Positions 31,356 to 44,015 of a stretch of DNA of 64,000 bases are shown piece after piece. Origin of the DNA: Larus michahellis (Eukaryota; Chordata; Aves; Charadriiformes; Laridae); contig NC_133902.1 of the NCBI RefSeq assembly GCF_964199755.1, positions 60,886,217 to 60,950,216 of the forward strand. The letters run 5' to 3'. Within the stretch, counting starts at the first letter, position 1. Each line of letters opens with the position of its first letter. Below the pieces are notes generated by a model, which saw nothing but the letters and a program-made list of their open reading frames with translations, was not told the DNA's origin and ran no database searches. The position numbers and the translations under genes were made by a program.

Positions 31356-34060
31356 AATATGCGGAGTCTCGCTAGAAGTGACGTGTGACCCCGCTAACAT
31401 TGTGGGTTTTCTTTTACAAGGAATCGGAAGACATGGTGTTTTCTTTTAAAAACATGTTTATCTGGCTTAATGATCTACTTGCCTACGGAGGTTAGGCAGA
31501 CGTCTTTCTCTTCCTTTCTATGTCCTGAAAAAGTTTGTTTAAGTTTACGTACCTACCGGGCCCCGTTTCTGACACAATCGACGTAGTGGTAATAAAAGAG
31601 CACGTGTTGTCACTTCCTTTAAGGGTCGCTTTCTCTGTTTTGGTGTTTTGCATGCTGTAATTTTCAGGCCTGCGAGAAAAGGCCGCTCCTCTGGCAGGCT
31701 CTATGCCTTGTGGAGGTCAGCCTGGCCCCTTTCCCAGGTGCTGGTGGGAAGGGTGCTGGGCGGGGTCTGGGGTATATAACCCACAGCTTCTGCTGGGGCA
31801 GCTTATTCTGCTGCCGGGTTTCTCCAGGGTCACAGCTCTGCTGGTCCTTCCGTCGCTCCCGTCTTTGGAGGCGGCTCAGCTACTGGGGCAGAGATGTTAT
31901 CCCATTTAGAGAATCACAGATAAGAAGTTGGAGGTGGTATTACCTGAAGGACCAGGTGAGGTTTGGTAGCATGTATAGTAGAGAGGGGTGTTGTATGCTG
32001 CTTCTCTTCCTTGTGTTTTTTCAGGTCAGTCCTGTTGTAATGAGTGTTTCAGGGGCAGCGAGATGGTTTAAGGGTATAGTTTTCCCTTTTCCAGGCACGG
32101 CGTATTTTCCTGGAATCCCTGAGTGTATTGAAGATGGACCTTTCTTGGGGAGGTTTTTTTTTTTTCCACTGGCTTTGCGGTATCCCAGATAAGACAGCAA
32201 TAGAATTTTTCTAAATTGGGTAGATGAGATTACTACGCAGGGACCAGGTGAGCATCTTGTCTGCAGTCGTAGATGGAGTTCTCACATTTCACAGGAAAGC
32301 AGCAGGGCCGTAAGGTATAACCTCTTTCAGGCTGTGGGGCGCCTGTTCACTTTCCCCCACAGTACACAGGGTACTGCCATGTCCCTGGAGCCTTTGCGGC
32401 TTGCAGCAGGCCCCTGGTGTAGGTCGGGTCAGGGCTTTTCTGACTCTTTGGGTCTGCAGCAGAGCCCGGAGTCTGTGGGAAGACAAAATATAGGAGTTGA
32501 TGGTGTGGCGGTTTGGCAGAAGCGAAGTGGTAATGTTGTGTTTCTTGGTCTCTTAGGTGCTGTGAATAACTATCACTGCAGCCTCGGACTCCGGAATAGG
32601 CGCGGAGCGGGCAAGCAGAATGCCACGGCGTTCGTGAGGCAGAGCGTGTCGTGGAAGAGGTTGGCATCTCCTCTCAGGATGCTTATTGCTGGTGCTGTGG
32701 CTGCCTCTGGGATTATTTTTTCTTGTCCTTTTGCAGAGGAAGAGGAGGAACCTGGTGACTGCGGAAATGTATCGGGTGGCTGGTTTTTGCGGACCGCATC
32801 GAAGAAGGATTCAGATGCCTGGCCCTCCAAAAGCTAAGTTGACAGTCAGGTGCCGGAGAGGGGCCGAGGTGGACAATTGAAAAATGGGGTCTTTAATGTT
32901 AGCGTAGTGGCGAGGGCTGTCCCGGGGCACAGTCGGGGCACATATTTGGGAAGGAAAAGGATGTTGCTTGCTGTTCAGTGTGACGCTAGCGCGTCCCGGG
33001 CAGGGCAGTTCTAGCCTGTGCATGTTGTCATGTCGTTCATGTGGTCTGTGTTGTGTATCTTAGCCCTTTCTTGGGTCTCGCGGTCATCTTTGAGCTCTAG
33101 GAGAATGATGTGGGGCCCCAGGCATCATCCTTAGGGTCTCAAACCCTCGGGCCTGTGGGCGTAGCACCATTCGGCTGCCGCTCTTCTTGCGTTAGGATCT
33201 TAAAGCGTGCGTCGGTCTTGTCTCGGACGTTTCCAGACGGCCCACTTCCACGACTGGGACTCCTTCCCTGCGTCATTACGTTCTTAGGTCTTGAAGGCAG
33301 GCTTCCTGCACGTCCATCTTAGCGGGCTCAACAGTCCATTCTTATTACGTACCATCACGTTCTACAGTTTGTTTCAGGGGGTTCCGTAGAGCGTCTTCAT
33401 GTTGACATCATCATCACAATCCCACAGATTTTCTTGCACGACGGTGACTTTGGTCCCCATATCATCTTTCTTGCTGAGATTTTTCTCTCATCTTTGAGGC
33501 GCGTCATTCGTAGCGTTCTGTGTAGTGTCTGTCTGTATCTGTGAGTGTTTGGCTCGGGGCCGCCCTGCCTGAGTGCGTAGCGTCCAGGGTGGGCGGAGTC
33601 ATGTGGAGAGTATGTAGTACATGAATCTATGTAGATCGGGGCAAAGGTGTTAGAGTTATCTCAGGGTAGCCATCGGGAGGCTGTGTAGATACCTCTTCTG
33701 TTTTGTTTGGAAAGAGCAGAGGCATGTTGGAAAGGCAATACAGCAGTAGTGAAGAAGAGTTCATGTCGAAGAGGGTATGGCTGCTTATCGTGCGGATTTT
33801 TTTTTTTGTAATTTTCTTTGTGTACGGTTGTATTTGGACCTTAAATGGTATTTGTAAAAAGGTGCAAGACTTTTTGTTGTTATGACTCTATTGCTCTGCC
33901 TCAGGGTGATTTCTCTAATGTCATTCTTACAGAAGCAACAGGACAAGCTTGGCAGGGCAGCGTAGAAGAGGAGAGCAATGTAAGAAGGTGAGTCAGCACA
34001 TGGTATTAGAGAGAAGATGTGGCTTTGAGTACTGTATGTATTGGTTCTTTTCAATTTGAA
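31356..34060 (+). repeat. Macrosatellite unit E (2.7 kb, truncated and diverged at its 3' end)
   Basis: The unit opens as in C, with a good TATATAA block at 31773. It keeps ~285 bp of the 550-bp segment lost in D. A 167-codon frame (32334-32837) shares VWQKRSGNVVFLGLLGAVNN with unit C and then shifts frame at the pyrimidine tract before AGGAAGAGGAGG. From ~33600 the homology weakens (GGAGGCTGTGTAGATACC, CTCTGCCTCAGGGTGATTTC, TATTAGAGAGAAGATGTGGC). The LTR-derived segment is missing. Confidence 0.82.
31735..31779 (+). promoter_or_regulatory. Unit E promoter-like block with TATATAA
   Basis: GGTGGGAAGGGTGCTGGGCG and GGGTCTGGGG precede TATATAACCCACAGC (TATA at 31773). The spacing to the conserved GGCAGCTTATTCTG is the same as in unit C. 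Confidence 0.6.
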
Positions 34061-35010
34061 GTTTTGAAGCAATGAATGACATGGGATGTGGGGATGGGGA
34101 TGAGTCAGTCAAGGTCATCAGCGGCGGGTGGGCTGAAGTATCACATCTTCCTCAGAGGGAGCAACTCTCAAGTTTTAAGCAACCCATGTCGGTTGGGTTT
34201 TACAGGCAGTTTGCAAGCCTTCAGGTTGCACGCCTCGGGAGGATGGGCGGGCAAGGTGAGGGAGCAGGAGATGGGAATTTGTAGGGTTTCGAGCGGTATC
34301 TCAGCGTGTGTTTCTTTGGTTGGTGTGACACGCAGGGTCAGAGGGGTGATGCTGCACGCCCACTGAGTAGTCCCAGCAAGTGAGGCGGTTGTGGACATAT
34401 TGGTGTCTAATAGCCCAGTACTACATTGCAGCTCAGTGTAGTGTTTGTCTTTGGTTTTGCAGGCGCCACAGGCATCCGGAGCCGGACGAGTGTTGGAGGT
34501 GAGCTGGGTAGTAGAGAGGTAGTGCATGGGGGTGGTGGTTTCCCGTAAGCTCAACAGTAATATTGTGTGTCTTAGGTGTTTTAAGTGCCAGAACCAGACA
34601 GTGCCACAAAGTCCGAATCCGGAATCCATGAGGAGCAGGTGAGCAGAAGGGTACGGCGCATATGATGCGGGGGATATTGCAGTACAACTTAGTGTTGACG
34701 GATGCGATGGTGCCTGATGGCACCATTTTGCGCAAATTGGGGTTCCATTGTTTGTTTTTGCAGATGATGAAGAGGAAACCCAGTGACTCCAGGATGAATC
34801 GATTTGATATATGGTAACTCTTTTTTTTTTTTTTTTGTTCAGCAGGGCTCCAGAGTCCTGGCCCTCAGCGAAGTTGAGGTACCAGCAGCGGAGCTTCCTT
34901 GGGGAGGGGAGGGGACGGGACAGGGTTGGAAATAGCAGCAAGGCATTTAAAAGTTAGCGTAGCGCCCCAGGCTTTCCAGGAGCGGTGCCCTTTGAGCACG
35001 TAAGCGGAGC
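34061..35010 (+). repeat. Diverged macrosatellite fragment F, joined to satellite
   Basis: Only scattered matches remain: TTGCAGGCGCCACAGGC, GAGGTGAGCTGGGTAGTA, GTGTCTTAGGTGTTTTAAGT, TTTGCAGATGATGAAGAGGA, TCAGCGAAGTTGAGGTACC and TTAGCGTAGC with GAGCACGTAAG at the end. These follow the order seen in the full units, so this is an old copy. A T-run lies at 34819-34837. The satellite starts right after, near 35011. Confidence 0.6.
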
Positions 35011-37510
35011 CGTAATTGTCCTGACCGTATGTGACACTATCTCGCATTGCACTGCCTTGTATTGTGTTTAGCCTGGAATTGTATTGCTCTGTAGTGTTCT
35101 CGTCTGCAGTCTCAGACGGTCTAGCATGGTAACGCCTGTATTCCTTTATGTCTTGCGCTGTATTGCTCGGTCATCGTTTTGACAGCCATCTGAGACTGTC
35201 ATGTTGTACCGTTTGCCATGTTGTTACTTTGATGGATTGTTCTGCATCTGACTGTATTGCGTTGCCGGGCTCTGTGTTGGTTTTGAGTTGCGTTGCTCTG
35301 TAACTGTCTTGACTGCTGTCTGAGACTGTCTTGCATTGTATGCTTATGTATTTTTTGCTTTGTGTTGTATTGTGTATTCAAAATAGTATTGCATTGCCTG
35401 GCTCTGTATCGGTCTTGCATTGTAGCGCCCCGTACTTGTCTTGACCGGCACGTCAGACTGCGTTGCATCGTATAGTTCTGTATTTTGCATGGCTTTCCAT
35501 CAGTCTGTACTTTAAGTTGTATCACTTTGGCTGCCTGTATCTCGGTTTCGTGTCGTATCGCTTAGTCATTGTCTTGACTGCCATCTGAGATGATCAGGCA
35601 TGGTAGCCTTCCATATTTTGTTTTGAATCGCACGGTTGTGTATTTGAACCTCTATTGCATCGCCTGGCCGTGTTTTGGTTTTGCAGCCTACGGCTTTGTC
35701 ATTGTCTTGACAGCTGTCCGATATATTCTGTCGTCATTCTGCGTGGTACTAAGGATTTTTTTTTATTTGGTTGTTCTTCCTTTGACCACGTATTGCATTT
35801 TTCTGCCCTGTATCACGGTACGTCTCAAATCGTTTCGGTCTGTCACTGTTTTGACTGTCGTGTGAGACACTCTGGCATTGTATCCTTAAGTATTTTGTTG
35901 TGTATTTGAAGGCTGGGTATTTGAAATTGTATTGCATTGTTTGGTGCTATTTCAGTTTTGCATCACATCACTCTGTATTTTCCTTAATCGCCATCTGAAA
36001 CCATCTCACACGGTATTGTTCCGTATGTTGTTTCTTTAACGGATTGTTTTGTACGTGACCATATATTGTGTTGTCGGGCAGGGCATTGTTTTCGCATTAT
36101 ATCGCTCTGTAATTTCCCCGATGGCCGTCTGGGATGGTTTTGCAGGGTACCGCCCCATATCGTGTTTCGTCTTGTGTTGTATTGCCCCGTAATAGTCTCG
36201 ACTGCCATCTCGGGCCATCTGCCATTGTAATCTCTGTATTGCAGGTTTTTTGATTCATCGTTCTTAAGTTACCCTATGTATTTTATCGTATTGCCCTGTA
36301 TTGTGTTACGTCTTGCATGGTATTGCTCTGCATATATCTTGACTGCCATCTGAGACCGTGGAGTTGTACTGTTCGATATGTTGTTTCTGGAACGGATTGT
36401 TTTGTATCTGACCACGTATTGCATTGCCGGGCAACGTGTTGTTTTTGCATTACGTCGCTCAGTAATTTCCTCAACTGCCATTTGAGATGGTCTTGCGTCG
36501 TACGCTTAAGAATTTGGTTCTGTGTTATGTTCTTGTATATTTGAAATAGTATTGCTCCGCCTGGCTCAGTATCGGTTTTGCATCGTGTTGCCCCGTCACG
36601 CTCTTGACTGCTATGTGATCTATTCTGGCATTGTACCACACCGCATTGCGTGTTTTTTTTTTTTAATCGGTTGTTCTTTGACTGTGTAATGCCTTGTACC
36701 GCCCTGTATTGTGTTACGTCTTGCATTATATTGCCCCGTCATAGCCTTGACTGCCTTCTGATCTGTTTGGGCCTTGTACCACATTGTATTGCGGGTTTTT
36801 TAATTGGTTGTCCTTCATTTGGCTTTATAATGCCTTGTACCGCCCTGTGTTGTGTAACATCTCGCATTATATTGCCCCATTTTAGTCTCGACTGCATTCT
36901 GATCTACTCTGGCATCGCACCACACTGTATTGTGTGTTTTTTAATCGGTTCTTCTTTATTTGACTGTGTAATGCCTTGTACTGCCCTGTATTGTGTTACT
37001 TCTCGCATTATTGTGTGCTGTCATTGTCTTGACTGCCTTCTGATCTTTTCTGGTATTACAGTTGAAGGTATGCTGGGTTTTTTAATCGGTTGTTCTTCAT
37101 TTGGCTGCACGGTGCCTTGTTACCACCTGGTATGGTGCTGCATCTTGCATCGTATTGCCCTGTCATTGTCTCGATGGTCATTTTACACATTCTGTCCTAG
37201 GAGCGCGGTGTGTTGTGAATTCTTTCATGGGTTGTTGTTTCTTTGACTGTATCGCCTGGTAGGGCCCCATATCGCGTTACGTCTTGCCTTGTATTGCTCT
37301 GTCGTTGTGGTGACTGACATCTGATATATTCTACCATTGTATGGCACTGTACCGTCAATTCTTTCATTGTTTGTTCTGCATTTGATTGTATGTCACCTTG
37401 TACTGCCCTGTGTAAGGTTCAGTCTTGCATTGTATTGCCCTGTCATTGTCTTGCCAGTTATTTTAGACTGTCTGGCACTGTATTGTGCAATTTTTAACCG
37501 GTTGTTCTGT
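35011..37510 (+). repeat. Degenerate ~140-bp satellite, block 4
   Basis: TAATCGG/TAATTGG landmarks fall at 36664, 36801, 36942 and 37083, giving spacings of 137, 141 and 141 bp, the cleanest measure of monomer length in this window. The first kilobase (35.0-36.3 kb) is the most diverged part and carries a variant with GCATTGCCTGGCTCTGTATC. Frames on the minus strand rich in Q, N and T and on the plus strand rich in C and L are by-products. Confidence 0.88.
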
Positions 37511-38149
37511 ATTTGACCGCTGTTGCGATGTCATCCCCCTTTTTCGCCCAGGCTGCTGCTTAAGCTAAAATGACCAGCAGGAGTCGCTATGAGTGGCATT
37601 TGAACTTTTGGTGAGGGCTGGCAACAGAGTCAAAACACTGTAAGTCAGTTAGCTTACTGTATAACTAGCGGACAGACCAAGAGCCCTTTGAGCTTTCTTG
37701 CAAGGCAGCAGCCTGTTCGCCATCATTTCCCGGGGACACTCACTTAAGGTTCTGCTCTTTGAGGCTGAGAGATGCCTTGCCGCAACAGATTCTGGGTAAG
37801 TGACTAGCATGCCAGACTTAGCAGTCTTAGCTGAGCGATATAAAGGGTTTGATCACGCAGATATGATCCTTTAAGAGGTAAACCGTTGCCCAAGTCCGGG
37901 GCAAAGATCGGATCCAGCCGCAGCTAGACTCCTCTCGGAGAAGGAGTTTAGAAAGCAAGGGGGTCCTTTCCGAGCCTCGTGACTCAACGGGGAGGGTCTC
38001 CCTGACGGCTCGTCTGACCCTGGCCCGTAGGCAGTAAATAATCTGGGGTATGTGGCGATGGAATCTGGCAAAGTGCCATCACATGCGCTGCTACCTTTGT
38101 TGAATCACTGCTGTTAACGTTTGTAAATGTTTCTCTACCTCTCTCTCAG
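37511..38149 (+). other. Exon-like module copy 4 with intron-like segment
   Basis: After the anchor TTTGACCGCTGTTGCGATG comes a short tract CCCCCTTTTTCGCCCAG (AG ends 37551), then an exon-like stretch 37552-37795 (244 bp). It begins with GCTGCTGCTTAAGCTAAAAT, a part that copies 2 and 5 have lost, and ends at CTGG|GTAAGTGAC. The intron-like segment 37796-38149 is 354 bp and ends CTCTCTCTCAG. The 5' part of this exon is shared with the copy at 56364, so the longer form is probably ancestral. Stops are present in all frames of the first half. Confidence 0.58.
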
Positions 38150-40820
38150 GAGTGAATTTTATCACTGCGCCCGCCACAACTGCATATTGCCGGTGTTATG
38201 TGTTGCATTGTATTGCCCTGTCATCTTGACGGTCACGTTAGAGAATCTGTCCTAGGACTGGACTGTATTGTGATGTCTTTCATGGATTGTTATGTGGCTG
38301 TGTATTGCCTCGTACTACCCCGTGTGGTGTTACGTCTTCCATTGTATCGCTCTGTTGTTGTCTTGACTGTCATCTGATCTATTCCGCCATTGTATGCCAC
38401 CATATTATCACTTCCTTCATCAGCTGGTTTTTATTTGACTGTGTATTGCATTGTACTGCCATGTACGCTGTTACGTCTTGCATTGTATTGTCCTGTCACT
38501 GTCGTGTTTGATTCTACACATTGTGTTAAAAATTTCAGTCTACTGCAGTCCTACAAGTGGCTGTTTTTTATTTGACTGTGTATTCATTAAAAAGTTCACA
38601 ACCCCGTGCAGTCCTATAACTGTTTGCTGTTTATTTGACCAGGTATTGGGTTGTACTGATGCGTACAATGTTATGTCTTGCGTTGCATCGCCCTGTCATT
38701 GTTTTGTTTGTGATTTTAGACGTTGCGTTAAAAAATTCGCAATACAGTGCCGTGCTATAATTTGCTGGTCTCTGAGTGCATATTGCCTGGTTTTGCCCAC
38801 TATACTGTTATGTCTTGCATTCTATTGACATGTTGTAGTCTGGATTGTCATTTTACAGATTGTGTTAAAAGATTCACAATGCGGTGCAGTCCTATAATTG
38901 GTTGTTGTTTATATGGCCGCATATTGGATTGTACTGTCTGGTGTGGTGCTACGTCGCGCATTGTATAGCCCTGTCACTGTATTTATTGTCAGTTTAGAGA
39001 TTGTGTTAAAAAAATTCTCAGTACCGTGCAGTCCTACAATCAGTTGCTTTTGTTTCACTGTGTATCAGATTGTAGTGCCCGGTATATTGTTAGGTCTTGC
39101 ATTGTATTGCTCTGGAACCATCTTGATTGATATCTGAAATATTCTGTCATCGTAATGAACTGTACTGTCAGTTTCATAATCGGTTGTTCTCTCTGTGATT
39201 GCCTATTGCATTATACTGCCCCCTATAATGTTAAGTCTTGGATTCTATCGCTCAGTTTTATCAACTGCCATCTGCGACCGGGATTGCAGCGCACTCGTCT
39301 GTGGGTTTTCGATCGGCGGTTCATTATTTGACTACATCTTGTGTCGTCTTGCCCGGTATCGTGTGTTGTCTTGAATTGTATTGCCCTGTAATCGCCCTGA
39401 CTATCTGATCCGTTCTGGTATGTACTGCTCCATATTCCGTGTTTTTTTTTCTAAAAGTTTGTTCCTGGTTTGGCTGCGTATTGCCTTGCAGTGCCCTGTA
39501 TCATGCTGCATCTTGCATTGCGTTGCCCCGTCGTTCTCTTCACTGTCATTGTAGACACTCTTGGACAGTAGCCATCTGTATCGTGGGGGTTTTACCGGGT
39601 GCTCTTTCTTTGACCACCGTGTATTGCCGTGCTACCGCCTTTGTGTTGGGTCTCGAATTGTATTGCCGCGTCATTGTTTTGACTGCCGTCTGATGCGTCT
39701 GAGCATTAGACCGTCCTCTGTTGTCTTACGTTGTGCGCTGTATTGCTCTGTCGGTATCTTGCCTGCTGTCTCATATCTGTTGGCGCTGGAACGCGCAGTA
39801 TTGTGGGTCCCTTCGTGGGTTGTTTATTTGACTGACTATTGCACTGTACTGCGCTGTGTAATGTTACGTCTCGGATTCTGTTGTCCTGTAACTGTCTCGA
39901 CCGCCACGTGACGCCCTGTGGGATGGTACTGACGGGTATGTAGGGGTTTTGTCAGGTTGTTCTTTCTTTCATTCTGTTTTGCATTGTGCTGCCCTGTGTT
40001 GTGTTACGTTTGGCATTGTATTGCCATGTAATAGTCCTGAGTGATATATTCTGGCATGGTACTGCACTGTGTTGTGGGATTTTTTTAAGTGGTGGTTGTT
40101 TACATGCCAGTGTTTTTTTCCTTGTAGTGCCCTGTATCGTGTTTCGTCTTGCATTGCATTGCCCTGTCATTGTCTAGACGGTCTTTTTATAGACGTTCTG
40201 TCAGAGGACTGCACTGTATTGTGACTTCTCTAATAGGTTGTTGTTTCTTTGACCATGCAGTGTCTTGTAGTGCCTTGTATCGTGTTATGCATTGCGTCGT
40301 ATTGCTCTGTTGTTGTCTCAACTGACATCTGATAGATACTCCGCCATTGTATGGCACTGTACCGTGAATTCTTTCATTGTTGGTTCTTTATTTGTGTATG
40401 GCGCTGTACTGCCCTGGATAACTTTGTCTTGCATTGTATTGCCCTGACAATGTTGTCTTGCTTGTTATTTTAGCTTGTCTGGGATTGTACTGCGCGGTAT
40501 TGTGAGTTTGTGAATTAGTTCTTCGGTTGTGTGTTCTATCGTACTGTCCTGTACTGCGTTATGCATTGCATTGCCCTGTCATTGTTTTGACGGTCACTTT
40601 AAACATTCTGTCATAGGACTGCACTGTATCGTGGGTGCGTTGATCGGTCGTTCTTAATTTGGCTGCGTATTGCCTCGTGCTGCCCCGTGGTGTGTTATGT
40701 CTTGCATTGTATTGGTCTGTCATTGTTTTGCCTGTTGTTTTAGACTGTCTGGGATTGTACTGCACTGTATTGTGAAATATAGAATTGGTTGTTCTTTGTT
40801 TAACCGTTGTAGCGGTGTGG
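38150..40820 (+). repeat. Degenerate ~140-bp satellite, block 5
   Basis: Same monomer family, here with a subtype in which GTGTTAAAAAATTC precedes a CAGTCCTATAA stretch (38.5-39.2 kb). The segment 39553-40020 is almost identical to 1440-1907 at offset 38113, although the two lie 38 kb apart, and weaker similarity to 1907-2690 continues to ~40800. Confidence 0.88.
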
Positions 40821-41438
40821 TCCCCTCCCCCTCTCCCCCCGTCTCCCCTCCTCACAGGCGACAGAGTCCACATGCCATCTGGAGTGGGGACCTAGATATT
40901 TTTTTCCTAGGCTGATATGACTAAAAGTCAATTAGCTGCCTCTACAAATAGTCAACAGGACAAGAGCCCTTGGAGCTCTCTTGCAAGGCAGCGGCCCGTT
41001 CACCAGCACCTCCCATTGAGCGGGGATGCTCATGTAAGGTTCTGTTCCTTAAGGCTGAGAGATGCCTTGCCACAACAGATTCTCAGTAAGTGACTAATAA
41101 CATGCTAAACTTAGCAGTCTTAGCTGAGTGGTATAATGGGTTGATGGTGCAGATAGAATCCTTTAGAGGTAAACCGTTGACCAAGTCCAAGGCAAGGATG
41201 GGATCCAGCCGCAGCTAGACTCCTCTCGGAGAAGGAGTTTAGAAAGCAAGGGGGTCCTTTCCGAGCCTCGTGACTCAAGGGGAGGGCCTCCCTGACAGCT
41301 CGTCTGACCCCGGCCCCTAGGCAGTAAATAACCCGGGGTACGTGGCCGTGCAATCTGGTGAAGCGCTGTCACGTGCACTGCTACCTTTGTTGAATCCCTG
41401 TGTTTATGTTACTATATGTTACACTACTTCTCTCTTAG
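40821..41438 (+). other. Exon-like module copy 5 with intron-like segment
   Basis: The pyrimidine tract CCCCTCCCCCTCTCCCCCCG to CCTCACAG (AG ends 40857) precedes an exon-like stretch 40858-41085, 228 bp like copy 2. The donor is CTCA|GTAAGTGAC. The intron-like segment 41086-41438 is 353 bp and ends TCTCTCTTAG. The frame open in copy 2 has stops here near the start, which argues against a conserved protein. Confidence 0.58.
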
Positions 41439-42030
41439 GAGTGAAGTTAGTCGCTCTGACAGCCAGAACTGCGTATTTCCTCATCCGTCCCTCTGTTGTG
41501 TCACGTTTTGCGTTGTATTGCCCCGTCACTGTTTTGATTGCCATTTGATCCATTCTGTCGTAGCGCACCGTATTGTGAATTTTTTAACTGCCTGTTATTA
41601 ATTTGACTTTGAATTGACTTGTGCTGGCCTGTATAATGTAATGTATTGCTTTGTCTTGCTCTGTCGTTGTCTCAATCGACATCTGAGACTGTCTGGCTTT
41701 TTAGTGCACCGTATTCTGGGTACCGTAACTGGCTGTTGTTTGACTGCACTATGGATTGTATTGCCCTGTAGACTGTAATGTCTTGCATTGTATTGCGCTG
41801 TCACTGTCTTGATTGTCATTTTAGAGATTGCGTTAAAAAAATCACCATACAGTGTAGTCCTGTAATGGGCTGTTTATTTGACTGTGAATTAACAGTATAT
41901 GGAGTGGTACAAGGTATGTCCTGTGCTGCATTGCTGTGTCATTGCCTTGACTGTCGTTTAAGATACTGTGTTAAAAAATACACAATGCAGTGCAGTCCTG
42001 TAATGGGCTGTCCTTTATTTGACTGCTGTG
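41439..42030 (+). repeat. Degenerate ~140-bp satellite, block 6 (short)
   Basis: Only about four monomers separate modules 5 and 6, so spacing between modules varies from ~0.6 to more than 2 kb. The block contains the GTGTTAAAAAATACAC subtype. Confidence 0.85.
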
Positions 42031-42748
42031 GTGTTGTCATCTCCTGTTTCCCGTGACACCACCCCCCGCCCCCGACTCCCTTGTTTTCCCCTGGGCTGTG
42101 GCTCAAGCCGTAACCATCAGTGGGAGTTCTTATGAGCGACACATACTTTGGGGGATGGCTGGCAACAGAGTCAATACGCAGTCTGGAGTGGGGACCTAGA
42201 TATTTTTTTTCCCAGGCTGTTATGGCTAAAAATCAATTAGCTGCCTCTATAAATCGTGGACAGCCAAAGAGCCTTTTGCGCTTTCCCACACAGAAGCAGC
42301 CTGTTCGCCAGCATCTCCCCTTGAGCGGGGAAGCTCACTTAAGGTTCTAGTCTTCGAGGTTGAGAGGTGCCTTGCTGCAACAGAGTCTCGGTAAGTGACT
42401 AATAGCACGCTAAACCTTGTAGTCTTAGCTCAGTGGTATAAAGGGTTGATGGCGCAGATAGAATCCTTTAGAGGGAAACCATTGCCCAAGTCCGGGGCTA
42501 GGAGTCGGATCCAGCCGCACCTAGACTCCTCTCTGAGAAAGAGCTTAGAAAGCAAGGGGGTCCTTTCCGAGCCCCGTGACTCAACGGGAGGGCCTCCCTG
42601 TCAGCTTCTCTGACCCTGGCCCCTAGGCAGTAAATAATCCGGGGTACGTGGCCATGGAATCTGGTAAAACGCCATCACGTGCACTGCTACCTTTGGAGAA
42701 TCACTGTGTGTGTGTGTGTTTCTAAATGTTTCTCGACTTCTCTCTCAG
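42031..42748 (+). other. Exon-like module copy 6 with intron-like segment
   Basis: A short C/T tract (CACCACCCCCCGCCCCCGAC to TTGTTTTCCCCTGG) runs into GCTGTGGCTCAAGCCGTAAC, the long form of the exon. The expected AG is replaced by CCTGGG, so this acceptor looks damaged. A frame open from 42120 to 42350 includes SQAVMAKNQLAAS and matches the copy 2 frame. The donor is TCTCG|GTAAGTGAC at 42391; the intron-like segment 42391-42748 is 358 bp and ends TCTCTCTCAG. Confidence 0.55.
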
Positions 42749-43764
42749 GAGTGAAGTTAATCGCTCTGCCTGCAACAACTGCATATTGCCTTGTCTGTCC
42801 CCATATGGTGTTGCGTCTTGCCTTGTATTGCCCCGTCATCATCTTGATTGCCATCTGATCCATTGTGTCAGTAGTGCACTGCATTGTGAATTTTTTAACT
42901 GTCTGTTCTTTATTTGGCTACATATTGCCTTGCGCCGGACTGTATTGTGTCACATATTGCACTGTATTGCCCTGTAATTGTCTTGACTGCCATCTGAGAC
43001 TTTTTGAGATTGTACGGCAGCGTAGTGTGGGTTTTCTGACTGGCTGTTCTTTATTTGACTGGGTATTGCCTTGGACTGCCCTGCACGGTGTTCCGTTTTG
43101 CATTGACATTGTCTTGACTGACACGTGGGATTTGCCATTGTACCGCAGTGTGTTTTGGGTATTGTAATTTACTGGTCTTTATTTGACTGTGTGTTGCCTT
43201 GTACTGACCCGTATAATGTTATGTCTTGCACTGTATTGCCCTGTCATTGTCTTGACCGACATCTGAGACTGTCTGGCATTGTAGTGTACTGTATTGTGGG
43301 TCTTGTAATTGGCTGTCGCTTACTTGTCTGCGTATTGGGTTGTACTGCCCTGTATACCGTAACGTGTGGCATTGTATCGCCCTGTCATTGTCGTAACGGT
43401 TGCTTTGGAGATCGTCATAAGACTGCACTCTGTTGTGAATTTTTTTATCAGTTGTTCTTTGTTTAGCTGCATATTGCCTTGTACTGCCCAGTATTGTGCT
43501 AGCCTTCCATTGTGTCGCGCTGTCACGGTCTTGAATGACATCTGATGTTTTCTAACATTTGATGGCAATGTATTTTCAATTTTTCCATTGGCTGTTCTTT
43601 ATTTGAGTGTGTAGTGCCGTGCACCTCTCTGTATAATGTTATTTCTTTGCACTGTATTGCCCTGTCGTTGTCCTGATTTACTTTAGAGTGTCTGGGATTG
43701 TATTGTACTGAATTGTGAGTTTCTTAATTTTTGTTTCTAAATCGGAGCGCTGTGGTGGTGTGAT
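42749..43764 (+). repeat. Degenerate ~140-bp satellite, block 7, ending in the pyrimidine-tract anchor
   Basis: About seven monomers. It ends AATCGGAGCGCTGTGGTGG, TGTGATCCCTCC, the same anchor that precedes the short tracts at 2.70, 37.51, 40.80 and 42.02 kb. Confidence 0.87.
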
Positions 43765-44015
43765 CCCTCCTTTTTTTTTCTCTCCCCACCCCCCAGCCCC
43801 CTTTTTTTTCCTCTCCTTCCCTGCCGCTGCCCCCTTTTTTTTCCCCTCTCTTCCCTGCCGCTGCCCTCCGTGTTTTTCTCCTCTGCCCTTCTGCCCCCCT
43901 CTTATTTTCCTTTTTCTTCCCACAGCTGCCCCCTTTTTTTCTCTTCTGCCCTTCTACCCCCGCCAGACGCCCCCTTTTTTTCTCTTCTGCCCTTCTACCC
44001 CTGCCGGCCGCCCCC

